A stretch of 64,000 nucleotides of DNA from Atopsyche davidsoni (Eukaryota; Arthropoda; Insecta; Trichoptera; Hydrobiosidae), in contig JAILWY010000021.1 in NCBI GenBank assembly GCA_022113835.1, positions 2,852,001 through 2,916,000 of the forward strand, written 5' to 3'. Below, piece after piece: positions 12,664 through 24,200 of the stretch (its first letter is position 1; each line of letters begins with the position of its first letter). The position numbers and the translations under genes were made by a program. The notes below the pieces were generated by a model, which saw only the letters and a list, made by a program, of their open reading frames with translations, made no database searches and had not been told where the DNA came from.

Positions 12664-15625
12664 CAAGTCGAGAGAAAAAAAGAAATTGATTAGATAATTT
12701 TCTAGAAAAATTGAGGAATGTAATGATCAACAAAAAATAACGTGCCTTGAAACATCGCTGAACATCATAATATGTTTTCAATATCAGTAGATTTGATGTA
12801 AATAGTATATTTAATAAATATTTCCACTCATATGTTCACAGAATCACATGAGTTTTCCAAGAGGAAATAACAAAAAAAAGCTACAAATAATGTAATATTT
12901 TATTAGAGTTTTTTCTTTAAAACGACTCAAACCTTATAACGGAGTAACTGAACAAGGAAAATTTCACTGTAAATATATTTCCACATGTCTCATTACTGAG
13001 AATAAATAAGCGAAAAAAATAATACGAGATACAAGAACGTTCGCAGAATAAAAGAAAAGCTTCTCCCCACGTTGATCTGCCGGAGCGGGTTGCAATAAAA
13101 AAATAATTTTCCCTTATCAGTAAACAAACAACGTAGCTCAAGATTAACGGAACGTTATGGTGAATTTATTACGGGCGCAATTTTTATGAAGATTGTTTGA
13201 AAAGAGGCGAGGAACATTTTAAGCCGATCTTCGATACATTGATATAGATTTTTAATAAGCATGGCTACTCCGAGCAATAAAATTGATTGAAAAATGATTC
13301 TAATAAAGATTAAAGGTGGTGGAGATACATGAAATTATAATGAGTTCTTTAAAATTATTTATATTACAAGATATAAGCTTTGATCTTGTATAAGCCTGTA
13401 GAATATTTTGACGGAAAAAAATACTTCCCCTAATTAATAAGTAAGTGTGAATTTTGGATAAAAAATGTTTATAGTTGGTATTCTGTAAAATACAAAATTT
13501 AAATGTTATTTTTAAAATGAAATATATATCAAATTCATTGTGTAATTTTTTTTGCAATGAGAACTATCAAGAAATTAAATTATATGTAATATTTATTTAA
13601 ATTAATAAAGCAGCAACTCTAATATTTCTTTACATCTTGATTGAGTCTTCATGCTTTGAATTTTTGAATTTTCAAATATATAAACTATTTTATTATAAAT
13701 ATTGTCCATTTTTAATATGAATAATATCCAGGTTTTTTTCTCATTGGTTTGACCTTAGTGGAAAGATTATCTGTTCAACAGACCTGATACTGTTAAAAAA
13801 TTCACAGTTCCTATCGTACCCGAGGGACTAATTCTCGGGAAAAAAAAACATTATCTCGTTACTAAGGGAAGCCAGATTTAAAACATGTATTTATTATTTT
13901 CAGAAGTTTATACCAAGGGTAATAAAGAAATATAAAAGATTTTTATATAAAAGAAAACCAATTTTGTGATAAAAATAATACCCATTTAATTTTCTTGGGA
14001 AATTACTATTATTATTCTACGATTCATCTTTTAACGTTTTAGCTGCAATTGATATGAAAAAATAATTATAAAAGTAATTATCCTTTTTCTTTTTATTATA
14101 AAATTTTGAGTTGATTTTGGTTTTTATAAATGCATATATACGACTAACATTTCTTGAAGTTATCGATTAATGCATGTATTTAAGAAAAAATCACAGTGAA
14201 TGTAAAATTAACTATCACTGCGAATAATTGCACGTGAATGTAAATTCCTCTTCTATATTTTTAGTGTAATGTATTTACAAAAGTAAATCAGTAGAAATTG
14301 GAAGATATTGGATAAATTAATCTTCAATAGTGAAGATATTGGAAAATATATGCGGTATAAATAATTTCGTTTTAATTAAGAGAGTAATATAGGTTCATGG
14401 TAACCATACATCTATCACCATTTACCGCAAACCATGAGGTACAAAGTCTATGGGTTAATCCAATAGTAATTAACCATAAATAGTCATGGTAGATGCTATG
14501 TAGACTTAATTCATTACAAGAAGGTCCCTGACTGAGATACATTGCTTTTCTCCATTATAGATTACTGTCTTGCCCCATTTTCTTAGATTAAACGTAAGGA
14601 AATTCTTTTCTTTTAAGAATCTTTTACAGAAAAAAATATACCATAAAATTTTTTATTGAAAAAAATAAGCCTCAATGCGGTCATTGTTTTTTTTTTAACA
14701 AAATGAAGAGCTTATTTTGAATACTTGTTTAAATAGATTTAAAGAATAAATAGACTTCACAGATAAGCATAACTAAGAATAATTAAATTATTTACGATTA
14801 CTGTCAATGATTGCGAATAATAATTACAAATTTATTTATATATTTCACGTTTAACGAATATAATGCATTTTAATTATGTTTTGGGTTCAGATTACGGGTA
14901 TTTTCATTATTGTATTAAAATAAACCAAATATGAAGCACCGATATAAATTTTTGAGGCGGGGCTTTTATTAACTCATTGCTGGGATTGATTCTCAGTACG
15001 AATGGTCTGTATTTATAAGTCACGTGGTAGTAAATAAACTCATTTCCTATGGTCAGATTATAGCCTGGCGATGAAATGGTCTCCGCAGTTAGGAGTCCGA
15101 GGGACTAATCCAATTTGTGGCACATAAAGTTGATGATGGTTGAGGGTTAAGTATGGGTTTGAATTTAAGTAATTGTAGGATCGTCTGCCTCCGCAAAGGC
15201 ACATTTGTATATTGGAGGTCAATTATGAAAATTTTAGAGTAGGCGCTGTTATTATTGAGGGTTAAAAAGGGGTTAATTAGATATGCTGTCGATGTATGAA
15301 CCCTTTATTGTATTACAATAAATAAATATAAAATTAATTTGTTGATATATTAAGGCCTTAATAAACTATCATTTAATAGTAATAATGTGTTCGGGTGCTA
15401 CACAATTAAAATCTAAAATATAGGTCTGGTTTGTATGAGAGCTTATACCAGACACTGTAACATATTTGCATCAATTAAATTATTTATTCCCTCACTGACC
15501 CGAAAAGCTATTTGATTAAACAACAAAAACACACTTAAAACACCAGAATTAGAGCATTATTTACCCTTGAAGTACGCCCTTCCCATGTAAAACATAATCC
15601 TAAGATTACTCATTGGGTATCCAAG
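12664..15625. other. AT-rich intronic sequence
   Basis: No exon seen. Islands: about 13025-13100; 14395-14515, holding an imperfect inverted repeat TATGGGTTAAT...ATTAACCATA (14449-14477); and 14985-15260, with GGGACTAATCC near 15111 (K50-homeodomain-like site). Confidence 0.4.
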
Positions 15626-15850
15626 ACCCGCAAAAGTACATTATACAAAACAGGCCCCGGTACCTCACCGGTTAATCAGAATCCTGTAGAGGTGATTAAA
15701 GGATTAACTTGTTAGGCTGAATCCAAGATGGCGACCGCGGCCCACCCTGACATAAAACCCCGAGCATTGAGCACTACCTGCCGGGAAAGGCCGAGTAAGG
15801 AAGGTGAGATGGACTTCGGTATTCGCACTGGCCGGTTAATGACGAGCGTT
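15626..15850. other. GC-rich unique block next to the hairpin cluster
   Basis: GC-rich sequence with AAGATGGCGACCGCGG at 15725-15740. This resembles the AAGATGGCGGC element found in YY1-type or initiator contexts. The minus-strand frame across it (15774-15977) shows no domain. It may be the left part of the same mobile or structured element as the hairpins to its right. Confidence 0.25.
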
Positions 15851-15851
15851 C

Positions 15852-16104
15852 ACACCGAATAACGGTGTAACAACAACCCGACTGGGTTGTGCCACTCACA
15901 AAATCATTTTTAAAATGCAGCTCTCTAAGAAAGAAATATTTATTCACACAGTGAACAATAATGTGGGAGCTCCACATATAGCAATTCAGATTTCAGTTCC
16001 CTGATGTTGGCCCCAGTACCGGGATCGAAACGTTTGAATAATAATATTCAAACGTTGATGAAACGTTCAAATGATAGTGCCTTTATAAAAAGGCACTATC
16101 ATTT
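15852..16104. repeat. Cluster of five short inverted repeats, two of them perfect and long
   Basis: In order: ACACCG/CGGTGT (15852-15868); ACAACCC/GGGTTGT (15873-15890); ATGTGG/CCACAT (15961-15977); AACGTTTGAATA with its exact complement around an ATAA loop (arms 16029-16040 and 16045-16056); and AAATGATAGTGCCTTT with its exact complement, also around ATAA (arms 16069-16084 and 16089-16104). The 12-bp and 16-bp arms have no mismatch. Two adjacent perfect hairpins sharing the same 4-base loop are not expected by chance and imply selection, a recent mobile insertion, or a replication-generated palindrome. Confidence 0.7.
16001..16033 (+). mobile_element. Retroelement 3'-end-like module (CTGATG...TCGAAACG)
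   Basis: The skeleton is CTGATG, a GGCC-type stem strand, a short loop, GGGATC, then GAAACG. It resembles the hammerhead-like motif (CUGAUGA, stem II, GAAA) of Penelope-like retroelement terminal repeats, and similar CTGA.GATG...CGAAAC blocks at 3' ends of arthropod retroelements. Stem II is imperfect, so ribozyme activity is doubtful. A related module occurs at 19256. Confidence 0.3.
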
Positions 16105-19100
16105 AATCACTGAACCGTTATAACCATTAAAAAAATATTGTGTTCAAAGGTTTTATCATCCTTGAGAACTATTCTTAAAAATGGTCCTAGTAACGTGACC
16201 AAAACGTCAAAAAATAAACGCCCCAATATCCCCAAAAATACAGGATAATCAATATCAATAAATAAAATTATATTGAAATGTTGTTATATATTTTCAACTT
16301 CCTGGAGTCACGATTTTTCTATTATTTAAAAAAGCCATATAAATACAAATACCAATATATATATAGTGTACAAATTGCTGTATTGCACATCGCTCAGTCT
16401 GTTTTTTTTACTGTCACTACTAATTTTTTTCGCGCGTGAATTTTGTGAGAAATCAGCTCGGAGGTTCTCGGAAAAACTTATACGTGAGAAAATGTAATGC
16501 TAGGTCAATTTGATTTGACAGCTTTCGTACTTTTGTATCAAGAAGTATCATTATTAAGTACATGAAATATTGATGGTTATAATTGTGAGAGTGATATGAT
16601 GAACATCATTAAGGCAAATTGCCTCGAAGTGTAGTGGCCAGCTAGCTTGCTTGCTTAAGGTCCTAATTGTGAATCTAGATAGAGTATTAAATTGTTCAGT
16701 TTTTTCAAATGGTTCAAATTTTTCTGAGAAAGCACCCTCTTTGGTACTGTTTTTATTCTGCTCTACACAAAAAGGCATATTCAGAAGACGATAAAAGCCA
16801 GAAGTACCCATAGTTTACTGTGATTTTTTCCTACCGTTTGTCTATTTGTCTTTCCACTGTAGCGTATTCTCGAAGAGTACTGCAAGTATAGCCTTAGCGA
16901 TCCCTAATTGTATAAGCTTGGGCTCAATTTTTTTTGTTATGTTATAAAAAACCTTTGCAATGTTTGGGTTATAAAAATAATAGATATTATTTGAATTTAG
17001 TATATATTTTGATATAAATAAAAATCTTTGTTTTTGAATCATTTTATGTCAACACACTTAAGATTTTACAACCAAAAACCTCAATTAAAAAGTATGCTTG
17101 AAAGAATTATTTATTTACATTTAAGATGAAAGGTTCCATTTTATTTTGTGTTTAAATTTTATTAAAAGTATCAATGTAATCACGAATAAATAATTTTACC
17201 CTTAAAGTAATAAAAAAGCACATTAAGATCGGTTAGCCGCTAAGCTTTTCTGTTTATTTTGGTAACCGCCTTTGTGGAACTTCCTCGTGACTATTATCAG
17301 GCTCGGGTCTCTCCGCAGTCCTAAGCTATGTAACAGGGACCCTTCTAATCCGCACCACTATCTCTGGATTTACATTCTCTACGTATTTTAGAATAACGTA
17401 TCCTAACCTAAATTACAATACCCAGCTCACCTCCCGTACTCAAGAATCAAAATTATTGCTAAATTGATAAAAATAATTATTATAGCTCTGTCTAGTGTTC
17501 CTGTTACTCTTAAACTTAAATTTGTTGAATCCCAATTCACATAGCATAAGATTACAATCTCAATTGTTGATTTGATCGAAATCACAGTACTTTAAATTCC
17601 TTAGAAGCAATAATTTACGCTCACAGATGTTTCAAGCCTTTATAAAGGTGCAACATACATATTTTAAACAAACTTCAAATCAAGATTGGCTACTATCACA
17701 AATATCAACAATTTTCATAAAGTTAACTTAACTACAATATCGTCATATTATTTTTTGATTGTTTGCAAACATGTTTTTTTATTATCTAGAAACAATACAA
17801 AAAATGGTGGAAATTTAAACATACCGTATATAGGACAATAATTATTGTAATAATAGATCTACCTGGATAACACCATTGGTGACTTCTAAGAAGCAATAAT
17901 GAAAACTATCACAACTGATAACGAGTCCAATATAAATTAATAGAACTGTAGGGGGTAGAAACTTTCAGGAAATCGATTAACAAGCGTGCCTCGTTTGAAC
18001 AATCTCAATTTGATCAATCTAATTACTAGAATTCGATTTGAATTATTCGTATATTAGATTTTAAAGTAGTTTTGGGAGCTGCAATAGCGTTTGGAAGAGC
18101 CTATTGTTTCCGCAGGGAAAGTTAGTTTTGTAATTCCCAGTACTTGGGCAAGTCTCGGTTTGAGAGATCACTAAGCAAATAAATTGTTTGCGGACCAGCC
18201 AGATCTGGCGAACAAAACATCCAGCTTTACGAAACATGACAATTCAGAACCACTTATCCCTAAAGTCATACTGGTTCATAGTCAACATGTCATATAATTT
18301 CATATATCTAGATATATTGTAAATAAATCAAAGTTATATAAAAAATATTATTTTCATTTTCTCCAAAGTCCCTATTTATTTAAAAACTTACTAAACGTGT
18401 ATTAATTTTTATTTCTTATTGGCAACAAATATATGCAATTTAAAAATAAATTTGTGCAAATTTTTAGAGATTTCAGAGTAACATAGAATAAATTATGCCA
18501 CGATGCAACTTTTGATGGTATGATGATTTATGAAAAATCTTTCATCTTGCTAAAAAGAACTGCTACTGATTGTTAATATGATATAAAATTTACTCCCCAA
18601 ATTTTTTGACTGATTATTCTGCCTCCAAAGGCTTAAATTTATAAAAAGAAAATACTCATCTTTTATAAAGCTTTCAAAATGATAAAAAGTCTAAACCTTT
18701 TTGAAAATAAAGTTTTGACTCTGCATTGTTTTACTGAAAGGAAATTGTGAAATTTGGATGTTTTCAAAATGTTTCCTGAGAGTCATATTTTCTTGAACAC
18801 GCCTCGATAGCTTGATGATAGATAGGAAGATAGGAACGTCGGAAGGACTTCAGAGGCATGAGAAATTTAGATAGATTTGCATCATATTTCACGAGGCTTC
18901 AAGATTCATAATGTTACCATCGATTTGCTTCTCTTGCTTCATATTTCAAGGGTAAAAAGTCGATTAGTTATAATCCCTGTATTAAAAAAAAAACATAAAT
19001 ATTTTCGTAACGAAATATAATTGGGAATATTTCAAGTACTTTGTAAATTTTTTGTATTGTTTCTTATATAATGAAAATTACTGCTAAATATGGTATTGGT

Positions 19101-19255
19101 TTTTTTTAATATAAAAACTTATTAGTAATAACATTACCTCATAAATTAATCGATCAATCGCGGAAACAGTAATATATGGTGAAATAATGGAAGTGTTATT
19201 ATTTTTACCTTTTTAAACATTTAGAAGGTAATCCCTAATCAGTTTAGTTATGCAT
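16105..19255. other. AT-rich intronic sequence
   Basis: No exon seen. GC-richer islands lie at about 16380-16480, 17225-17350 and 18060-18240. The frame at 16554-16811 (minus) has no domain or splice context. Confidence 0.4.
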
Positions 19256-19405
19256 CTGATGATGACCTAGTGAATTGGGTCGAAACTAGTAATGCAAATA
19301 ATTTTAATAAACTCAAAGTGAAGACAAAATACAATGGTACTTTTATCATTATAATAATGGATCTTCACGAATCAAATGCCGTGTCCCTCAACAAGATTAA
19401 TCCCT
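19256..19405 (+). mobile_element. Penelope-like or related retroelement 3'-terminal relic
   Basis: Seen: CTGATGATGACC (19256-19267) and GGGTCGAAAC (19277-19286) can form a GACC/GGTC stem between a CTGATGA core and GAAA, the order found in hammerhead ribozymes. One unpaired base lies next to the core. Downstream, GTGAAGA (19318-19324) is repeated inverted as TCTTCAC (19362-19368). Known: Penelope-like elements carry hammerhead motifs in their terminal repeats. Inference: this is a truncated copy, since no reverse transcriptase frame is present nearby. A frame of about 50 codons overlaps by chance. Confidence 0.35.
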
Positions 19406-19559
19406 AAAATATATAAATATATTAAAAAATTCAATTCAAAATAAACGAAGATAGTATGAAAAGTACAAAAAAAGTAGTATTTTATAAAATAAATACGAAA
19501 TCTCCCATCCCAACTTAAAATGTAGCACTCAAATCCGAGCTATTTTCTTGAAAGTCACG

Positions 19560-19760
19560 CTTAAGGCCAGAAACGTTCTTCGTATTTGTCACCACGAGCC
19601 GCCGCATCATAATCTGCACCACCTGACGCGGGCGCCAGCGAATAGGAGCCGCAATATTCCAAAGTGTGGCCATGGGCGGCGCGTGGGAGGCCGCGATGGA
19701 AATTTGAAATTACGAGAGGCGTTTTCTTTTTATTTCCTCGCGGATGAAACATTTTAGGCT
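19560..19760. other. Isolated GC-rich block of unknown function
   Basis: A strongly GC-rich block of about 150 bases in very AT-rich surroundings, open on both strands (plus 19548-19757, minus to 19561). On the minus strand an acceptor-like GCGTCAG|GTGG exists, but the phase-1 frame after it stops within 20 codons without a good donor. No protein family is recognised. A regulatory element or promoter-like CpG block is as likely as an exon. Confidence 0.25.
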
Positions 19761-21589
19761 CGGCTGAATTTGACACCCACTCAACTTTTTTATTTTTATT
19801 GTGTAGTTTTTTTTGTTGTTGATTTTGTTTTAGTGTTTTTTTACCGTCCATTGAAATTAAAAATGAACTATTTATAGTACTTCGACATAATTTAAAACAT
19901 CATTGAATGGATTTTTTTAATTATATTTTTTTGGAACATACTTTTTTATTATGTACTTACAAAAGTTGATGAGTTTAAAAGCATACACTTAACAATATCT
20001 TCAATTTTAGATTTAATAATTAAGCAGCATCGATATAAACTAAAATTATATATATGCTTCAAGCTTGATATGTAAATTTAACTTTTCATATTGTGAATAA
20101 TATATAGTTACAAAAACTTTTGTAAACTCACTTGTTAAAGTCATTGAATTTGGAGAATTATTGCCTAAAAGAAATTCGATCCTCTCAAATGTCGTTATAT
20201 ACATAAGAAGACTTTTCTTCTGGTACTTTATAATAAAAAAAAATAAAAAAACATAGCAGGTGTTGACACCAACAACACAAGCGGCGGTGCGTTTTTTTGC
20301 ATAGAAAAGACTAATTACCAAACTAATTCACTAGCAGAATAGTTTTCTCCTACTCATTAAAAACACATTCATTACAAAGTCGCGGTAATTTATCTACTTG
20401 CTCTGCTGCAGCACAGAAAACTTTAAGTTTCGCCAGCATGATACGTCACGACCTCGAAGCACTTAGCGAGCCCAGCATCGTAGTCTTATTCACCAACAGA
20501 ATAAATAAATACATTGTACTCCTTACTAAGATATCGTATTCCACAAGTAATGCATATTTATATACAATATATAATAAAATACATATTTAAATAGGTTTAA
20601 AAAAAAATAGACTCACATTAATTAAAACGTGGCATATTTGCTTCAGCATTCAAATTTAAAAAAAAAAAAATATTATATGGATCAGTTTAATATTGAAAAG
20701 TTATAGTAAGTATCAGTTGAAATAAAATCTAGAACATTATTGATTTTGTTCAGCATTGTATTCGTTTTGAATGGATGTTATGACACAACATTTTCATGAA
20801 AACTTTTGAATTGCTGCCAAGCATTCAATTAACTGAGTACGTTATAAAGAACCTCATTTTGTGTTATTTTCAATTGAAGTTTTCATAAATGGCCACTAGC
20901 GCCTATTCAGATACAAGCCTATTGTCAAAATTTATTGATTACAATTTCAAATTTATTGAATATATTATAAATGTAAAGATCCAAAATTACAGGACTTTAT
21001 GTTGATAAATTATTTCTGTTTGAAGTAAATGTTCCAACTATTCAATGAAAAAATACTATTTCAAAATTTTCAAATTAATTTTATCCTGTTACTATTTAAT
21101 CAAGATTTGATTATCTGTATTTATAATCATTCAGTATTGAATTATTTTGGAGGTATTTAATTTCATATTTAAATTTCAAATGATGTTTATACCATGGATA
21201 TTCTCTGATTTCCAAAGGAAAATACTTGTAATGGAAAAAAACAAGTATTTATTCCTTTCCCTAAAACATTGCTTTGTTGAAATTGAGCTTTGAATAGATA
21301 ATTTTGAGCAAGGATTAATAATGGTATTTTACTCGCTTTCAGCAGACGGGCAGCCTTTTTAAACATACACTATTTTATTAATTTTTTTTTTTTTAGTATT
21401 GAGATAAACCCAAAGTATATATATATATATATGGTTGTAATATGCGCGACCTTGTCTTGATTAAAAATGATTAATATTTTTATTGGTACTGAAACGGTTG
21501 AAACATAATAAAATTCCGATGGTTGATCGTTTTAGAAAATTGAGAGTAAAAAGTGCCAATAAAACGCTAAAATATATTTTTTTCATTAC
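19761..21589. other. Start of intron 2, AT-rich
   Basis: This stretch follows the GTAATG donor of the coiled-coil exon on the minus strand. No further exon is recognised. One small GC-richer patch at about 20395-20490 contains ACGTCACG. A TA microsatellite occupies 21416-21432. Confidence 0.4.
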
Positions 21590-21772
21590 CTGCGAGTTGC
21601 AGCTTGAGAGCTTTGATCTCCTTGGTTAGTTTGTCGATCTCGAGGCGGCTCTCCTCCTCTCTCTGGACCAGGAGCTGGACGTACCCCGCCTGCTGGGCCG
21701 GCGCCCCCGCCTGCGCCCCCAGCTGGGCCAGGAGCTCGGATCCGGACTGCATTTGTTGCAACATGGCCGGAC
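21590..21772 (-). CDS. Second coding exon: Gln/Ala-rich linker plus coiled coil of the same gene
   Basis: Seen: acceptor (T-run then CAG) at 21775-21773 and donor CTCGCAG|GTAATG after 21590. The exon is 183 bases, phase 1 to phase 1. Joined to the exon ending at 23989, the split codon reads GGT (Gly46) and the frame stays open for residues 47-106. Residues 47-75 are rich in Gln, Ala and Gly (Pro47, Met49, Met53, repeated AQ). Residues 76-106 start GYVQLL and then alternate charged and hydrophobic residues (EEE at 84-86, Leu89, Ile91, Leu94, Ile98, Leu101, Leu105) in a coiled-coil pattern. Known: chondroitin N-acetylgalactosaminyltransferases have, just after their membrane anchor, a GY-x2-LL-x3-EE segment leading into a short coiled coil with an I-x2-LK core. 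This exon shows the same order. The family catalyses GalNAc transfer onto the glycosaminoglycan linkage or chain in the Golgi. Inference: family membership is plausible but rests on this short region only, since the catalytic domain is outside the window. Confidence 0.6.
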
Positions 21773-23988
21773 CTGAAAAAACACACACCCCCTTAAGGCT
21801 TTACACAAATAAAAAGTATTCTACCAGGGTATTATGCTGAGTTGTGGTTATTACTTTACTTTTTAATCTTTTGCACTGGCCAAAATTTCGGAGTAAAATA
21901 TTCAGTTTGTAAGTCATCACCAACAGTCGCAGAAAACAATGAAACAACTGATAATGCCGCCGAGATGTACACCAAAGATATTTTATTTAATAAAACAATG
22001 TATGTTTTTAAAAAGTTATTCCAAAGTATGTTACTATGACGTTTGCATAAAAATTTTACTTTAATTTTTTTATTTTTTTTAATGTCTGATATGTCACATC
22101 GCAAGGGAGAGTTTTTCACGAATTTTTCAACGGTGGATTATAAATATTTAGCAAACACCCATTTCGGCGAACAATCCACGAGGCTGTGTTGCTCGCGTTC
22201 AGCGATGACAGCTGTGATATTAATTTCCACGTGCGATGATGGATTGCAGGGGAGTTGTATTTTTACGCGCGGTCTTCTCGCCCTATTGACGGGATAAATC
22301 GACAAGTCACCATGACTGGGAGAGCGTTTAGTCGACGCTCTTCAGAATTTAAAGGCTGTTGGGCAAGTGTTTTTTTTTTATTTTGATTGACAACATCGCC
22401 ACTATAGTGCACGGTCATATTATTAAATATGTATAAGCCATCCAGCCTTACAATATTTTTGATTGCTGACTATTATATAATAGAGAAGAGTAAAATATAT
22501 TTTCAATAAACCAAAGTACTGGTAATTTCTAATTAAGATTATATATCGCATATATTTTATGATCACGAGTCAGTATCACATTTATTTCTGCAATACTTTA
22601 CACTTTTTTTTAATATTTATCAACAATATATAAAGACTCAGCATTTTTCAACATTTCATAAAAGTAAAGACTTGCTATTAAAAATTGTTATATTTTTATT
22701 TAAGTCTTTCTTACTCAATGATGCTTTATTTTCACATAAAAGGTGAGTTTTTTGATGAATTAGAAAATAAATGAAAAGAGGGAAACGTTTTTTTTTTAGC
22801 GCTACTTTCAAACAGGCTTTTAATCAATTAATATTTTACGACATAGCTTTATTGTATCTCCCCGCGCTAGAATTAAAACAATAACCAAAAACAATGCCTC
22901 TCTTTATACGTAACGGCCACAGAACAAATAAGCCGGTATCTACGGGGCGTAACAAAAGCTCTCCATTCACGGTTTTACTGTTTGACGTGATACAATTAGT
23001 GCTGGCCGCGTCATCGCGCGTGTCTCGTGTCAGCGAGGACGTGGCTTCATCGCGTCATACCACGTCATACAAAATAGATGACTCGAGGGGAACGCGAGAA
23101 AGGCGACCCCCCCCTGCGGTCCCGAATTTCCCAGGGACATTTTGAAATATGCACAAAATAATCTAGTGGAAGTAATGACATTAGTACCTGCGCGTGGGCT
23201 ATACTCTGGGGCAGAATTTTGTTGGTTTTAAATATCGGCAGTTTTTTGAAAAGACGTTGTCTTTATAGCATGATAAGCCTTTTTAACACAAAGACTATTT
23301 ATAAATCATTTTTAGTGCCATTAGTAAAATTGTGAAACTTGTTTTGTGAACGAATCACGTATTCGTATAATAAAGTATTATCGTTAATAATTTTTTTTAA
23401 TATCAATTAACAATAGGACCAAATAAAATCTTGTTCATTTGAAATCGGAGAAAAAATTGGCAGTTGAACGGTATTTGAATCCTCTTGTGCTTAATTTTTA
23501 ATGTTATGAAAATCTGAAGATATTGAAACCAGATTGTGTTCTTGCCAAGGTATTAAATCTTTAAGTTGGTTGAAGTAAGTTCGCAAACGATAAGTTCAGA
23601 CTTCATTTGATATTTTCAAAAGTTTAAGATTAAACATTGCTTATCATCGATTAAGACAGACACTGTCGCTCTAATCTTATCTGAGAAGTAATTAAGGAAA
23701 CCTATAAATCCGGCTTATTACAAACCATTCGATTTTGTTTGATGTCGTAAGTCAGCTTATAAGGATTATCACTGAGCAACCAATTTAGAGTTTTGATAAG
23801 ATTTAAAAATGTGCCTAGAATATTTTTAATTAATGAAATGGACCAATAATAATCAGTAAGCTGAAAGAATAAAAAAAATTTATGTTGATATTTGGGTGTT
23901 GAGTAATGAGATTGGCGATCACTGGAGTAGTGTTTGATGTTGTAGGGACATGATATTTTTGGTGCAGGTTGAACTCCTGGAGACTCAC
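21773..23988 (-). other. Intron 1 of the membrane-protein gene
   Basis: This is the 2,216-base interval between the GTGAGT donor and the T-rich CAG acceptor of the two coding exons. It is AT-rich except for a CpG-containing block at about 22880-23130, which carries four CGTCA/TGACG motifs (listed separately). A second, less GC-rich block lies at about 22160-22340. Reading frames in these blocks lack flanking splice signals in a consistent phase and are not called as exons. Confidence 0.55.
22983..23067. promoter_or_regulatory. Cluster of CRE-type half sites inside intron 1
   Basis: Four CGTCA/TGACG pentamers occur within 85 bases: TGACG at 22983, CGTCA at 23009, 23053 and 23063. The last two belong to a direct CGTCATAC repeat spaced exactly 10 bases apart. 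The block is CpG-rich in an otherwise AT-rich intron. These pentamers are the half sites bound by CREB/ATF-type bZIP factors. An intronic enhancer or alternative promoter is inferred, not shown. Confidence 0.35.
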
Positions 23989-24140
23989 CATCGTCCAGCT
24001 CGTCAGGTGGAGGCCCTGCTGAGTCCAGGCCGCAGTGGCTGAGCAGCAGCAGCGAGAGCAGAGACAGCGAGCAGATCAGCAAGAGCGCGCGCGCCAGAAG
24101 CCGAGAGCCCAGCGCGCGCGCCATCACTCGCCGGCCGCGC
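23989..24140 (-). CDS. First coding exon of a probable type II membrane protein (possible chondroitin sulfate GalNAc-transferase)
   Basis: Seen: on the minus strand a 3' splice site (pyrimidine-rich, ending TTGCAG) precedes this exon at 24141. Sixteen untranslated bases follow, then ATG at 24124-24122. The exon ends at 23989 with a consensus donor GATG|GTGAGT. The coding part is 45 codons plus one base (phase 1). The peptide starts MARALG, has arginines at residues 3, 8 and 12, and is hydrophobic and leucine-rich over about residues 13-29, followed by an acidic, proline-containing stretch ending DELDD. Known: short basic tail, single hydrophobic segment and acidic stem is the layout of Golgi type II glycosyltransferases. 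A cleaved signal peptide is the main alternative. The upstream in-frame ATGs at 24232 and 24160 are less likely because they lie before the acceptor. Inference: with the exon at 21590-21772 this forms the N-terminus of one gene. Its much higher GC content than its surroundings fits a real exon. Confidence 0.6.
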
Positions 24141-24170
24141 CTGCAATGAGAGGACTGCATCACTCGTCTG

Positions 24171-24200
24171 CACGTGACCTCACGTGACTTCACGTCTTCA
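24171..24200 (-). promoter_or_regulatory. Tandem E-boxes 30 bases upstream of the first coding exon
   Basis: Three consecutive 10-base units begin with CACGT: CACGTGACCT, CACGTGACTT and CACGTCTTCA. The first two contain the palindromic E-box CACGTG followed by AC, which bHLH-zipper factors (USF/MITF/Max class) prefer. They sit immediately upstream, on the minus-strand gene, of the acceptor at 24141. They could therefore belong to a downstream promoter or to the end of the 5' intron. The exact 10-base phasing puts the sites on one face of the DNA helix. Confidence 0.35.

Noticed and set aside
19548..19851. Exon in the GC-rich block, either strand
   Set aside because: The phase-1 frame needed to continue the membrane-protein gene stops early and has no good donor; no family recognised.
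22894..23145. 83-codon frame in intron 1
   Set aside because: It lies on the opposite strand to the gene, in a CpG block with regulatory motifs, and has no homologue I recognise.
23702..23988. Continuation of the exon 1 frame past the splice donor
   Set aside because: Composition changes at a consensus GTGAGT donor to AT-rich sequence, and the next exon fits the donor phase.
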